NCBI RefSeq assembly: GCF_029633915.1
Contig: NZ_CP091092.1
Location: forward strand, 620,001-684,000
DNA: 64,000 bases
From: Methanomicrobium antiquum
GTDB taxonomy: Archaea; Halobacteriota; Methanomicrobia; Methanomicrobiales; Methanomicrobiaceae
Direction of reading: 5' to 3'
Positions 27,732 to 37,538 of the stretch are shown one piece after another. Made by a program: the position numbers and the translations under genes. Numbering within the stretch: position 1 is the stretch's first letter; the number at the start of each line of letters is the position of its first letter. The notes under the pieces were generated by a model. That model worked only from the letters and a program-made list of their open reading frames with translations. It searched no databases and was not told the DNA's origin.

Positions 27732-28844
27732 ATGAAGAAAGGAATTATTAATCATCCCAATACAATTAATATAACTCCTCTAAACAATCTCCTTAAAATT
27801 TTAACAATGATCAATTGTGACATTCATTGTATTTTTGGAATTTATGAATTTCAGCATCATGAAAAAAATCAAAATATAACCTGTGAAGTGATTTACAATA
27901 AGCAGTATAATAATTATTTTTTTAGAATTCTAAATTATTTTAATTTACAAATTAAACTAATCAAGGCAATATTAAAGCAAAAAAAGGACATTGATGTTTT
28001 TATATTTTTTATTGGCGGAGATACTCTTTTACTTCCAATTATATGTGCAAAATTATTTGGGAAAAAAGTTATTTTGTTGTTGGCTGGTTCATCTATAAAA
28101 ACACATCACACAAATCAAGATAAGTTAACTGTAATGTTAAAGATTATCCGTAAACCTTGTCTTTTTTTTGCCGATAATATTCTAATCTATTCAAAATTAT
28201 TAATTCAGGATTACCAACTTGAATCGTATCAACATAAAATAATAATAGCTGGAGAACATTTTATTGATTTCAATATATTCAATATTATTACACCATTAAA
28301 TAAACGTCCTTTTCTTATAGGATATATTGGGCGTCTTAGTGAAGAAAAAGGAATTCTAAATTTTATCTTGGCATTAAAGATTCTTCTAAGAGAAAATGAT
28401 GGCTTAAATATCCTTATTTGTGGCGATGGACAGTTGAAAGAATCGATTGAGATTTATATCACAGAATCCGGTCTCACTGAAAGAGTGCAGATTTCAGGCT
28501 GGATATCTCATAATGAGATACCAAAATATTTAAATCAATTACGTCTTCTTATCCTTCCATCTTATACTGAAGGTCTTCCGAATATAATTCTTGAAGCTAT
28601 GGCCTGTGGTACTCCTGTACTCGCGACTCCAGTAGGTGCTATACCGGACATTATAAATAATGGCATAAATGGTTTTATAATGGATAACAATTCCCCAAAG
28701 TGTATTGCAGAAAGTGTAAACAGGGTCTTAAAAATTTCAAATTTGGAAGAAATTGTCAAGAATGGGAATATATTTGTTTATGAAAATTATTCATTTGAAA
28801 AAACATTATATCAATGGAGTAATATAATTAAACATATAATATAA
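27732..28844 (+). CDS. Family 4 glycosyltransferase
   Basis: This 370-residue GT4 shows GYIGRLSEEKGILNFILAL near residue 197 and PSYTEGLPNIILEAMACGTP (E-x7-E) near residue 276. The ATG at 27732 with TTGGAGGA upstream is preferred to a TTG at 27717. It is very AT-rich. It is probably part of the same glycan-assembly unit as the surrounding genes; specificity is unknown. Confidence 0.9.
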   Translation: MKKGIINHPNTINITPLNNLLKILTMINCDIHCIFGIYEFQHHEKNQNITCEVIYNKQYNNYFFRILNYFNLQIKLIKAILKQKKDIDVFIFFIGGDTLLLPIICAKLFGKKVILLLAGSSIKTHHTNQDKLTVMLKIIRKPCLFFADNILIYSKLLIQDYQLESYQHKIIIAGEHFIDFNIFNIITPLNKRPFLIGYIGRLSEEKGILNFILALKILLRENDGLNILICGDGQLKESIEIYITESGLTERVQISGWISHNEIPKYLNQLRLLILPSYTEGLPNIILEAMACGTPVLATPVGAIPDIINNGINGFIMDNNSPKCIAESVNRVLKISNLEEIVKNGNIFVYENYSFEKTLYQWSNIIKHII

Positions 28845-28893
28845 TTTAGTTTGACAAGTATTACATAAAAAATAAAATTGGAGAATATTAATA

Positions 28894-30462
28894 ATGACTA
28901 ATAAAGTCATAAGCAGAAAAAGTGAAAAAAAAAATATACGCTATTATTTGTATTTTCTAATTATTGTATCAATTAGTATTTTTTTTAGAAATTATTATCT
29001 TTTAAGACTAAACTTTCTTGTTTTAGATGGGGATGCAATAATAATAACCAAAAGTATTGAAAGATTATTAGCAAACGGTCTATCTGAAATAGGTTATTCA
29101 AATGGTTTTGGCTATCAGTTGTTTGCTGCAATAATATCTATAATGACAAATATTTCAGCTATAAATTTTCAAATATATTTTAGACCGGCACTTGGTACAA
29201 TTTTCATCATTATTAGTTATTTATTTTATTATTGCTTTTTAAAAGAAAAAAAACTCATAACACTCTCAGTATTATTATTATTATTATCTCCAATGACGCT
29301 CTTTGAAACTACACGTGGGTCACATTTTTTTATGACTTTATCTTTTTTTATGTTACTAATATATCTTTTTATAAATTATTTCAAAAAAAAAGATATAAAT
29401 TGGCTTCTATTAATTTTAATTGTATTTTTTACTTTTTCTTCGACAAATTTTTATTTTATTTTAATTGGTGTTTGTGTATTTATGATAATTATTCTCGCCG
29501 ATTATTATTTTAAGAGGTGTGATAAAATATCGGGTGGAAAAATAAATTATTTATTAAGCCAACATGTAATAATTTCTATAATAATTTTATCTATACTTGG
29601 CCTAACAATTGTTTATATTTATTCTCCTATGCTTGAAATGTCATTATGGACATTTCAAAATATAGGAGATGATTTGTTTATATTTTCATTTGATGAAATT
29701 CAAACACCATCTGCTTATACTTATGTTACGGATGCTTGGAAATCACCTATATTATATTGGAGCGTAATTGCTCTTTATCAAATAACCATATTACCCTTGT
29801 CAATTGTTCTCTTTGTTTCAATTATTATTAATATATTTATTAAAAATATAAAACAAGAAAGATCTCTTTTATTATCTTTGCTGATATTTGCTATATTGGG
29901 AATAATTGTTGTTTTTTCAATTATTGTAGATCTTATTGGAGCAGGTGGAGTTGGTACAAATCTCCAATTAAGAACAACTCAATTTATAATTCCTTTTTCT
30001 ATATTGATTATTGGCATATATATATCTCATTTTAATAAATCAATATATGAATTTATGCTGTGTAACTATAATATCATTATAATATTTTTAATATTGCTTT
30101 TCTCAATTGGTTCTTTGCTTTATATTACAGGTGAACCTTTAGTATCAAATTCATGGAGATTTACAGATAATTATGAAAAAAATACATTATTCTGGTTAGA
30201 TAATTCATTAAAAAATCAACATAATGTTTGGGAAGCAGATAAATTTGTTACTGGATCCAGACTAAAATTTACTTACTATTATATAAAGCCCTATTTTGAA
30301 TTTAAAAAGATCAGTTTTGTTAGTAACTCCTTAACTCCAGAATATTACGTTGATTCAGATATAATATCCAGTCACTATAATGATATTGGCATTAAGACTT
30401 TTAAATTCGATGAAAAACAATTAATCTATAATAATGGAAAAGCTAATTGTTATCTTAGTTGA
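28894..30462 (+). CDS. Polytopic membrane protein, glycosyltransferase-like
   Basis: This 522-residue protein is largely hydrophobic, with roughly ten to twelve membrane segments through about residue 420 and a short C-terminal soluble part. The acidic residues in the first outer loop (LDGDA near residue 46) recall GT-C enzymes that use lipid-linked sugars. I see no clear family signature, so this is a structural resemblance only. A polymerase or O-antigen-ligase-like role is an alternative. Composition is strongly AT-rich. Confidence 0.6.
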   Translation: MTNKVISRKSEKKNIRYYLYFLIIVSISIFFRNYYLLRLNFLVLDGDAIIITKSIERLLANGLSEIGYSNGFGYQLFAAIISIMTNISAINFQIYFRPALGTIFIIISYLFYYCFLKEKKLITLSVLLLLLSPMTLFETTRGSHFFMTLSFFMLLIYLFINYFKKKDINWLLLILIVFFTFSSTNFYFILIGVCVFMIIILADYYFKRCDKISGGKINYLLSQHVIISIIILSILGLTIVYIYSPMLEMSLWTFQNIGDDLFIFSFDEIQTPSAYTYVTDAWKSPILYWSVIALYQITILPLSIVLFVSIIINIFIKNIKQERSLLLSLLIFAILGIIVVFSIIVDLIGAGGVGTNLQLRTTQFIIPFSILIIGIYISHFNKSIYEFMLCNYNIIIIFLILLFSIGSLLYITGEPLVSNSWRFTDNYEKNTLFWLDNSLKNQHNVWEADKFVTGSRLKFTYYYIKPYFEFKKISFVSNSLTPEYYVDSDIISSHYNDIGIKTFKFDEKQLIYNNGKANCYLS

Positions 30463-30598
30463 TTATCATGGCATGTTATAAAAATTCACGAATGTTTTGA
30501 GGCACTACACACTATCTTAGGTGTAATTCAATCAACTATAGTTATAAAGAAATTATATATATACACATTTGCATAATATTAAATTGGGGGGAGTATAT

Positions 30599-31888
30599 TT
30601 GAAAAAAGTTATAATAATCACTTTTTATTTTTCTCAAAAGGAGATAATTGCCTCTGTTCGACTTAGAGGAATTGCGAAATATTTACCAGAATTTGGTTGG
30701 GATCCAACAATTATTACTATAAAACAAACAAATGATGATAAATATTTATTTGATCATAATAAATATAATTTAGTTGAAACTGATTATAGAGACATTTATT
30801 CATTTATAAAATTATTTTTTGGAATTGATCCCAACAAAACTATTAATGAATCACTTAATATACAAAATGGTAACCATTTAAGCAATTTATTTGGATATCT
30901 CTGTCAAATAATAAATGAGTTCTTATGCTATCCTGATAGAGAAAAAAGCTGGTATAAAGATGGTTTAGAAGCAGGAATAAAATCAATTGAAAATTATGAC
31001 TGTGAGGCGTTAATAAGTTCATCATCTCCAGTTACTACACATCTTATTGCTCATACTCTTTCTGAAAAATATAATCTACCCTGGATTGCCGATCTTCGGG
31101 ATCTTTGGACTCAGAATCACTATTATCTTCATTCAAAAATTAGAAGAATAATTGAAACGCGTTTAGAAAAAAAAATACTCAAAACAGCAGATGCATTATC
31201 AACTGTTTCAGATCCATTGAATAATTTATTATCTAAGAGATATTCTGAAAAAAAAATTTTTACCATTCCAAATGGATTTGATCCGGAAAAAATGAATCCC
31301 GGAGTTCCTTTGAGCAAAGTTTACACAATAACATATACAGGATCTATATATAAAAGGTGGATGGATCCTGAGCCACTTTTTAAGGCATTGAGTGAATTAA
31401 TCTTTGAGGAAACAATAAATGCAAGTGAGATTTCTATAAATTTTTATGGTAGATTTGATTTTTGGTTAGAGGATAAAGTTGCAAAATATAATCTGGAAGA
31501 TATTGTTAAATTTCATGGACAAGTACCCCATGATGTTGCGATAAGAAAACAATGGGAGTCTCAGATACTTCTTCTCTTGACTTGGAATAATCCTGAAGAA
31601 AAAGGTATATATACTGGGAAAGTATTTGAGTACCTTGCAGCAAAAAGACCAATACTTTCTCTCGGATTTTCTGGAGGAGTTGTTACTAGGCTTATCACCG
31701 ATACTAATGCAGGTTTTCATGTTTCAAATGAATATGAAATTAAAAATTTTTTAATAAAGAGTTATAATGAATATAAAAAAAATGGATTTGTACAATATAA
31801 TGGGATACAATCAGAAATAGATAAATATAGTCATTATGAAATGGCTAGAAAATTTTCAGAGGCACTAGATGTTATTTCTTTAAGGTAG
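30599..31888 (+). CDS. GT-B glycosyltransferase
   Basis: This 429-residue protein has an N-terminal acceptor domain (ASVRLRGIAKYLPEFGWDP) and a C-terminal donor domain (TYTGSIYKRWMDPEPLFKAL, then GIYTGKVFEYLAAKRPILS). The start is a TTG at 30599 placed seven bases after a G6 tract, which appears to be the ribosome-binding site. A TTG at 30569 would ignore this signal. Donor and acceptor are unknown. Confidence 0.85.
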   Translation: MKKVIIITFYFSQKEIIASVRLRGIAKYLPEFGWDPTIITIKQTNDDKYLFDHNKYNLVETDYRDIYSFIKLFFGIDPNKTINESLNIQNGNHLSNLFGYLCQIINEFLCYPDREKSWYKDGLEAGIKSIENYDCEALISSSSPVTTHLIAHTLSEKYNLPWIADLRDLWTQNHYYLHSKIRRIIETRLEKKILKTADALSTVSDPLNNLLSKRYSEKKIFTIPNGFDPEKMNPGVPLSKVYTITYTGSIYKRWMDPEPLFKALSELIFEETINASEISINFYGRFDFWLEDKVAKYNLEDIVKFHGQVPHDVAIRKQWESQILLLLTWNNPEEKGIYTGKVFEYLAAKRPILSLGFSGGVVTRLITDTNAGFHVSNEYEIKNFLIKSYNEYKKNGFVQYNGIQSEIDKYSHYEMARKFSEALDVISLR

Positions 31889-31942
31889 TCAAAAAAATAT
31901 TGATTATATTATTTTAGTGGTAATATTAAGAGTGATATCCAT

Positions 31943-32446
31943 ATGTCCTACAAAAAATTCATAAAAGATGTCGGAATAATCGGCATAACGCAGGCAACAA
32001 CATCACTTGCAGCGTTCCTGCTACTGCCACTCATCACAAAGACACTTGGGCCGTATGATTATGGTATATGGGCACAGATTTCTGTTACTGTCTCCCTGCT
32101 CACACCTCTTGGCATTATGGGACTTCAGATGTCAGCGGTCCGGTTCTTATCGGCTGAGAAGGATAAGCAAAAGATTCAGGAGAGTTTCTATTCAATACTT
32201 CTGTTTGTATTTGTAACAAGCCTGATCATCTCATCAGCTGTCTTTTTATTATCGGACAATATTGCATCCTTTATTCTCCAGGATGAAAGTGCTTCATATT
32301 ATGTCAAAGCCGGCGCCGGGCTGATTCTTCTTGGTGCTGTGGGGCAGATTGTATTTATAATGCTAAATTACTTCTGCAATGGAAGGGATTTGATAAAATT
32401 TGGAACACCTTTTAATCTTAAATGGACTAATAAGATAGATTACTGA
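31943..32446 (+). pseudogene. Truncated polysaccharide flippase (Wzx-like)
   Basis: The 167 codons encode only the first four or five membrane segments of a MATE-like oligosaccharide flippase (starts MSYKKFIKDVGIIGITQATT); the family usually has 400-500 residues and 12-14 segments. The last codons (FGTPFNLKWTNKIDY) are unlike the family and seem to be read-through beyond a deletion junction near 32395. A good ribosome-binding site (GAGTGAT) survives. Its composition is closer to the chromosome than the AT-rich genes before it. An intact flippase follows directly, so this is probably the displaced older copy. Confidence 0.75.
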
Positions 32447-32507
32447 TTCAAGTGATAATAATATAAAAGGATTTTAGAGAATTATTAATCTGGGGGGGGC
32501 ATTACTT

Positions 32508-33851
32508 TTGAGCAAATTAGTTAATAAAATTATAAAAATAATTGAAGAAATTCCTTTAGCATCCAGAATTTTTTCTTACATATTAAAAAATCCACTTTAT
32601 AAAGGTGTTCTTGTCCTTGGCAGCGGTACTGCAATTGCTCAGATAATTGGAATTATTACAATGCCAGTTATTACACGCCTCTATACTCCTGATGATTTGG
32701 GTGTGCTTGCGGTTTATTCATCAATATTGGCAATTGTTGGAATTGGAGCTACTTTGCGTTATGAATTTGCTTATGCTTTGCCAAAAGAGGATAATGACGC
32801 AGCAAATCTTTTTGGTCTGTGTTTAATAATTCTTTTTATTACAACAATAATTTTAGGATTTTTATTATTTTTTGGAAGAGAGTTGCTTGTTAACTTTTTT
32901 GATATGAGTATTATTGAACCATACATCTTGTTTTTAATTATTGGATTCATAGGTATGGGTCTTTATACAACTCTGAACTATTGGGCAATAAGACAAAGGG
33001 ATTACAAAAGAATTACTTATACAAAAGTAAACCAGGGAGCCAGCGGTTCAGTATGTAAAATAATTCTTGGCATCGTTTCTTTTGGACCAATGGGACTTAT
33101 TTTGGGACATATTGTATCCCAGATTGCCGGTATTGGCACTCTTGCACGTTCAATGTGGATAAAGGATAAGGAAAATCTAAAAAGTATTTCTTTTAGCGGG
33201 ATGAAAAGCGTTGCAAAAAGGTACAAAAGTTTTCCAATTTATAATTTCCCAGCTTCCATAGTAAATACAATTTCATTGCAAATGCCGCCTCTTGCTCTTT
33301 TAATACTGTATAATTCTGAGATTGTAGGATATTATGCACTTGCACACATGTTGATGGTTCTTCCGGGAAGTGTTATTTCTCAATCAATGGGGCAGGCGTA
33401 CTTGGGAGAAGCCTCAAAAATGGTCAGAGAGAAATCACCGGAACTTCGATCATTGTATGTTAGAACGCTTAAACACTTGTCAATTATTGCTATACCTTTG
33501 ATAGGGATACCTGCTTTGTTTGCACCATTTTTAGTTCCTATAATCTTTGGAGAAGCATGGGTTGAAGCCGGGTGGTATTGTTGGCCGTTGGCCTTGTTTG
33601 TTGTTATGCAATTTATTGTTTCTCCAATCTCTCAAATGTTAATTTTTGGTTTAAATTATATTAACTTATTGTGGGATATAATACGTTTATCAAGCATATT
33701 TGGTATTTTTTATGTATCTTATGAATTAAATTTTTCTGTAATATTGACGTTGATCTTATATTCAGTAATGATGACATTGATGTATTGTTTATTGGTTCTG
33801 TTTAATATTTATGCAATAAAAGTGTTGTCTATGAAAAAAAGATATAAATAA
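32508..33851 (+). CDS. Oligosaccharide flippase (Wzx-like)
   Basis: This 447-residue protein has about twelve membrane segments and the MOP-superfamily layout (GTAIAQIIGIITMPVITRLY at about residues 44-63, TPDDLG after it). It should flip a lipid-linked oligosaccharide across the cytoplasmic membrane. The TTG start lies eight bases after a G8 tract. It ends 15 bp from the 3' end of the convergent leftward operon, so it closes the rightward half of the locus. Confidence 0.88.
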   Translation: MSKLVNKIIKIIEEIPLASRIFSYILKNPLYKGVLVLGSGTAIAQIIGIITMPVITRLYTPDDLGVLAVYSSILAIVGIGATLRYEFAYALPKEDNDAANLFGLCLIILFITTIILGFLLFFGRELLVNFFDMSIIEPYILFLIIGFIGMGLYTTLNYWAIRQRDYKRITYTKVNQGASGSVCKIILGIVSFGPMGLILGHIVSQIAGIGTLARSMWIKDKENLKSISFSGMKSVAKRYKSFPIYNFPASIVNTISLQMPPLALLILYNSEIVGYYALAHMLMVLPGSVISQSMGQAYLGEASKMVREKSPELRSLYVRTLKHLSIIAIPLIGIPALFAPFLVPIIFGEAWVEAGWYCWPLALFVVMQFIVSPISQMLIFGLNYINLLWDIIRLSSIFGIFYVSYELNFSVILTLILYSVMMTLMYCLLVLFNIYAIKVLSMKKRYK

Positions 33852-33866
33852 TTGATTTTTTGGGTA

Positions 33867-35336
33867 TTATTTTTCAATTTTAACGAAAAAAAATGAAAAT
33901 AAAAATCCTTTTTTAAATTTTTTTTCTAATTTATTTAAATATTTGACACACATAGGATGATTTTGAATAAGATATCCAAATATTAATCCTCCAGAGAATA
34001 AATGCGTACCATTAAGGACTTTTATTTTAAAATTGGATGTTTTAATTAAGTTAATTATCCTCCAATATGGATAACTCACATGTGGATCTATTGGTATTTT
34101 TTTCCTAAATATTTTATTTTTAATTTCTACTTGTATGCGATTTTTCATCCAGAAATAACTGATTAGATTAGGCATGCTGATTAAAGCTTTGTTGCCAGGA
34201 ATAAGTACTCTATAAATTTCACTGACTCCTGTTTTAGGTTGATTTAGGTGTTCTAAAACCTCTGAACACAATACAAAATTGAAAGTATCATTTTTAAATG
34301 GAAGGAATTGGGCATCAGCAATTATAAGGGTGACATTATCAATGAGTCCGCTTTGTTCAATATATTTCTTAGCCTCTTTTATCTCTCTGGTTGAATATTC
34401 AATTGCACATACTGAACTACTTAAATTAGCTAAAATATTTGTATATGGACCTCTGCCACATCCAACTTCTAAAACTTTAGAATTATTATTGACATTAAAA
34501 CTTGGTAATAAAGATATTACATTATCTATTCTCTGTCTATGTTGGTACCGCCATATCCAAGAGTTATAATATTTTATATGCTGATCTAATTTATTCTGTA
34601 ATTTATCATTAGGAATAACTTCTGGAATAAAGAAATCTTGTTCAACTCTAAAAAAGTATAAAAATTGCTCTTTTAATCTTTCTTTTAGTGCAGAGATAGT
34701 TTTGTTTTTTTTCTTTTCTTTTATATATCTGCTATGAGCTATTTGATATGAATATGAAAGATTTGTCTTTTTTATTTGGCATTTATTATCCAATAATTGT
34801 TCCTTTAAATCTGTATCCAAATCACATTTTATGGAAACCAATCCAATTTCTGATAAGCAATGTGCATCACTACCTCCTATTGTAGGCTTATTGTATTTCT
34901 GTGCCAATTCCTCAGCATAAAAATTATCATATCTTCCTGTTCTAGAATTAAATGTTTCTATGAGGTCAATATGTTCTAATAATTCATTATTTATTATATT
35001 CTGGATTTTGGTTCCTCTATACGGATGTGGTAAAACAACAATTCCATCTTGGTTTTTTATCTCGTGTATAACTTCAATGAAATTTCTTGATGAAATTTCA
35101 TCTTTTAAAAAGAGTCCTATAATGTCTCCATATTCAGTTTTTATTTCAGAACCTATAATTATTTGAAATTCAGGATCATGATTAATATTTATAGCTTCCA
35201 ATGCACCTTTTATTGTTTCATGATCTGTAATTGCTATTCCATTTAAACCCTTTTTTTTGGCCTCTTTTACAATATCTTCTATTTTAGAATCTGAATCATA
35301 AGAATAATCTGAATGTATGTGAAAATCAAAATTCAT
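33867..35336 (-). CDS. PHP-domain phosphoesterase fused to SAM methyltransferase
   Basis: This 489-residue protein has two domains. Residues 1-200 form a PHP metal-dependent phosphoesterase with FHIHSDYSYDSDS, AITDHETIKG, LPHPYRG, ETFNSRTG and GGSDAH, all metal-ligand motifs. From about residue 240 a class I methyltransferase follows, with KVLEVGCGRGPYTNIL near residue 286 and FVLCSEVLEHLNQP. The two are joined by a basic linker. Neither domain's substrate can be named. It is the last gene of a leftward unit with an ATP-grasp and a deacetylase, one base after the former. The gene is AT-rich. Confidence 0.85.
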   Translation of the reverse strand: MNFDFHIHSDYSYDSDSKIEDIVKEAKKKGLNGIAITDHETIKGALEAININHDPEFQIIIGSEIKTEYGDIIGLFLKDEISSRNFIEVIHEIKNQDGIVVLPHPYRGTKIQNIINNELLEHIDLIETFNSRTGRYDNFYAEELAQKYNKPTIGGSDAHCLSEIGLVSIKCDLDTDLKEQLLDNKCQIKKTNLSYSYQIAHSRYIKEKKKNKTISALKERLKEQFLYFFRVEQDFFIPEVIPNDKLQNKLDQHIKYYNSWIWRYQHRQRIDNVISLLPSFNVNNNSKVLEVGCGRGPYTNILANLSSSVCAIEYSTREIKEAKKYIEQSGLIDNVTLIIADAQFLPFKNDTFNFVLCSEVLEHLNQPKTGVSEIYRVLIPGNKALISMPNLISYFWMKNRIQVEIKNKIFRKKIPIDPHVSYPYWRIINLIKTSNFKIKVLNGTHLFSGGLIFGYLIQNHPMCVKYLNKLEKKFKKGFLFSFFFVKIEK

Positions 35337-35337
35337 A

Positions 35338-36456
35338 TTATACCTCTGGTTTTCCGTGTGGATATTTGAGATTTCTATTCTTTATATGAATAAGTAGATA
35401 AAAAAAAGTATTAAAAATTTGAATTATATTCGGTTTAATGTCATCAAATTGGACATTCCCATATGTATTTTTATCAAAGAAATCTTTCATATATGATCCA
35501 AATGATCTGGGATTTGCAAAAAGATGTATAGTATCATCAGGAAACAGCCACCTAAACTTTGTATTTTGATCATATGTCATTACAGGATCAAATTCTTCGC
35601 CTAATGCCATTTTAATTGCAAGTTCTGGAAAGTCCACCCCTGCAGTGGTTGATAAATCAAGTGAACCCCAGAATTTTGGGTTAATCTCCATTAGTTTAAA
35701 TTGATTATCCCGAGAATCCTTTTTGAATTCTACCATTGCAACTCCATGCCATTTCAGAGCTTTTAATAATTTCAATCCCAAATTCATTAACTCTTCATCA
35801 TATGTGTTCATTGCAGCAGTACTGGAACCACCGGTTATTGGGTATTCCCTTAATCTTTTATGCATAAATATGGCCTTTACATTACCATGGTTTAACAAGG
35901 CATAAAATCCATAACCTTCACCTGGAATATATTCCTGTATTATATAATTAGATAATTTTAGTTTTAAGAAGTCTTTTTGACTATTGATATATTGAATATT
36001 ACCTGATTCATATATTCCCTTTGCAACTACAGGAAATCTTTCAATTTTTTCCTTCTCATTATATTCTTTAGGTGTAATTAGATCCAATTTTGAAGCTAAT
36101 TTCATTGTTTTGTCTTTATTGGAAGCAATTTCCATAACATTGAAATCTGCTACAGGAATATGAGTATATTTTATTAATTCATTTTTCCTTTTAGAAATTG
36201 CAACTGTAGTATTGTATCCAATAGGAAGAAGAACATCAATATGATTATTTTCTAAATATTTAATTAGAAATTTAGTGAACTCATCAACATTTTTAGGATC
36301 GGGATATATTAATTTTTCATTACAATATTTTGAAAAAAATGAAAGTGCATTTTTGCTTTGAGAACCTGCAATAATATAATATCCTTTCTTATTTAGATTT
36401 CTAACAGCACCAAGTGTGTGTTTGTATTGAGCATCTGTAATCAGAACTTTAATCAT
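35338..36456 (-). CDS. ATP-grasp family ligase
   Basis: This 372-residue protein has the ATP-grasp layout: an N-terminal Rossmann-like part, then IIQEYIPGEGYGFYALLNHG (about residues 171-190) and VAMVEFKKDSRD followed by LMEINPKFWGSLDLSTTAGV with the metal-binding E-x-N. ATP-grasp enzymes join a carboxylate to an amine or thiol through an acyl phosphate. The nearby uronic-acid pathway supplies carboxylated sugars, so amide formation on a glycan is possible; this is inference. It overlaps the deacetylase gene by an ATGA. Confidence 0.85.
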   Translation of the reverse strand: MIKVLITDAQYKHTLGAVRNLNKKGYYIIAGSQSKNALSFFSKYCNEKLIYPDPKNVDEFTKFLIKYLENNHIDVLLPIGYNTTVAISKRKNELIKYTHIPVADFNVMEIASNKDKTMKLASKLDLITPKEYNEKEKIERFPVVAKGIYESGNIQYINSQKDFLKLKLSNYIIQEYIPGEGYGFYALLNHGNVKAIFMHKRLREYPITGGSSTAAMNTYDEELMNLGLKLLKALKWHGVAMVEFKKDSRDNQFKLMEINPKFWGSLDLSTTAGVDFPELAIKMALGEEFDPVMTYDQNTKFRWLFPDDTIHLFANPRSFGSYMKDFFDKNTYGNVQFDDIKPNIIQIFNTFFYLLIHIKNRNLKYPHGKPEV

Positions 36457-37517
36457 ATTTTCACACTATCCAAAAGTTTATTTTCATAAGTAGATTGAAT
36501 ACTTTTCCCATCAGTAATCCAGGCATCATTTTGTTGACAGTAGTTTAGTATTTTCTCATAGAATCTGAGTTCCGGTGTGCCACTTTGCAGATATGTGTTG
36601 TGCCATAATAGTGTAAAAACACCGTTTAGCTCTGCGACTTTGTCTATCATTCTTTTTGCAAGGTTCATTGCCGTGTCGTAGTTTAACTTCATGTATGAGT
36701 GTAGTATTGTGCAGTCCATAACTGCAAGTGGAATTTCTGTTATGTTGATGAATTCATTTGTGTTCAAGTTGTATGGCCGGAATGGATGACACATGCCATT
36801 CCGAAAACCAACACAGTCTGCGTATCCAAATGTTGTGTCATACTTAAATCCGGCACGGGCAAGATGCTCCCAGGTATCCGGTGTTTTAAAGTGAAGAAAA
36901 TGATTTCGGTAGCCAATGACTTTTGATCCAAGAGCGTCTTCAAGCCTCTTTTTTTCTTCGCAGATCTTTTCATAGGAATTGTAGGCTTCATGACCTCCGT
37001 GAAGACCTACTTCCCATCCCCTGTCTTTGATATTTCTTATCTCATCCTTTAAGTCCATGATGTCATATGTATAATCCTGATCACCGGGTTTTAAAGCAAG
37101 AAAATAAAAACTTGATTTTGCACCGTATTTTTCTTCCAGGTCCATTATCTCTTCAAAGTTGCAGAGAGGTTGTTTTTTATTAAAAATAGTCTTTATATTC
37201 TTAGAAAATTCAGTTTTGTCTTTTTTATAGGTGGATTTGGCGATATGGTAGCATTTGGCAGGAAATTTTCTGTAAACGCTGTCAATATCATGAGTCAGGC
37301 AGACAGCGAATTTTTTACCATCCGGATACTTTGGCGTATAGCCGGATTTAAAGAGAAATTCAGATACATTTGGTTCAAAGATATTTCTGGTTTTACTCAG
37401 ATAATATGGAAATCTGTCAAATCGATCCCGAAATTCAGAACTATATTCCTCTTTTCGTGTAAAATGATCCCATAACTCCGGATGACTTTTAATTAGTTCA
37501 AGATAGTCCTGATTCAT
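36453..37517 (-). CDS. Polysaccharide deacetylase (NodB-like)
   Basis: This 354-residue protein has a NodB-type deacetylase domain: CLTHDIDSVYRKF (the HD metal and catalytic aspartates, about residues 72-84), EVGLHGGHEAYNSYE (the H-x3-H motif) and GYRNHFLHFKTPDTW. It should remove N- or O-acetyl groups from a sugar. There is no signal peptide, so it is probably cytoplasmic and acts on a lipid- or nucleotide-linked sugar. A G6 tract lies five bases before its ATG. It starts the three-gene unit with the ATP-grasp and the PHP-methyltransferase. Confidence 0.88.
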   Translation of the reverse strand: MNQDYLELIKSHPELWDHFTRKEEYSSEFRDRFDRFPYYLSKTRNIFEPNVSEFLFKSGYTPKYPDGKKFAVCLTHDIDSVYRKFPAKCYHIAKSTYKKDKTEFSKNIKTIFNKKQPLCNFEEIMDLEEKYGAKSSFYFLALKPGDQDYTYDIMDLKDEIRNIKDRGWEVGLHGGHEAYNSYEKICEEKKRLEDALGSKVIGYRNHFLHFKTPDTWEHLARAGFKYDTTFGYADCVGFRNGMCHPFRPYNLNTNEFINITEIPLAVMDCTILHSYMKLNYDTAMNLAKRMIDKVAELNGVFTLLWHNTYLQSGTPELRFYEKILNYCQQNDAWITDGKSIQSTYENKLLDSVKI

Positions 37518-37538
37518 TTATTCCCCCCTATTTAGATT

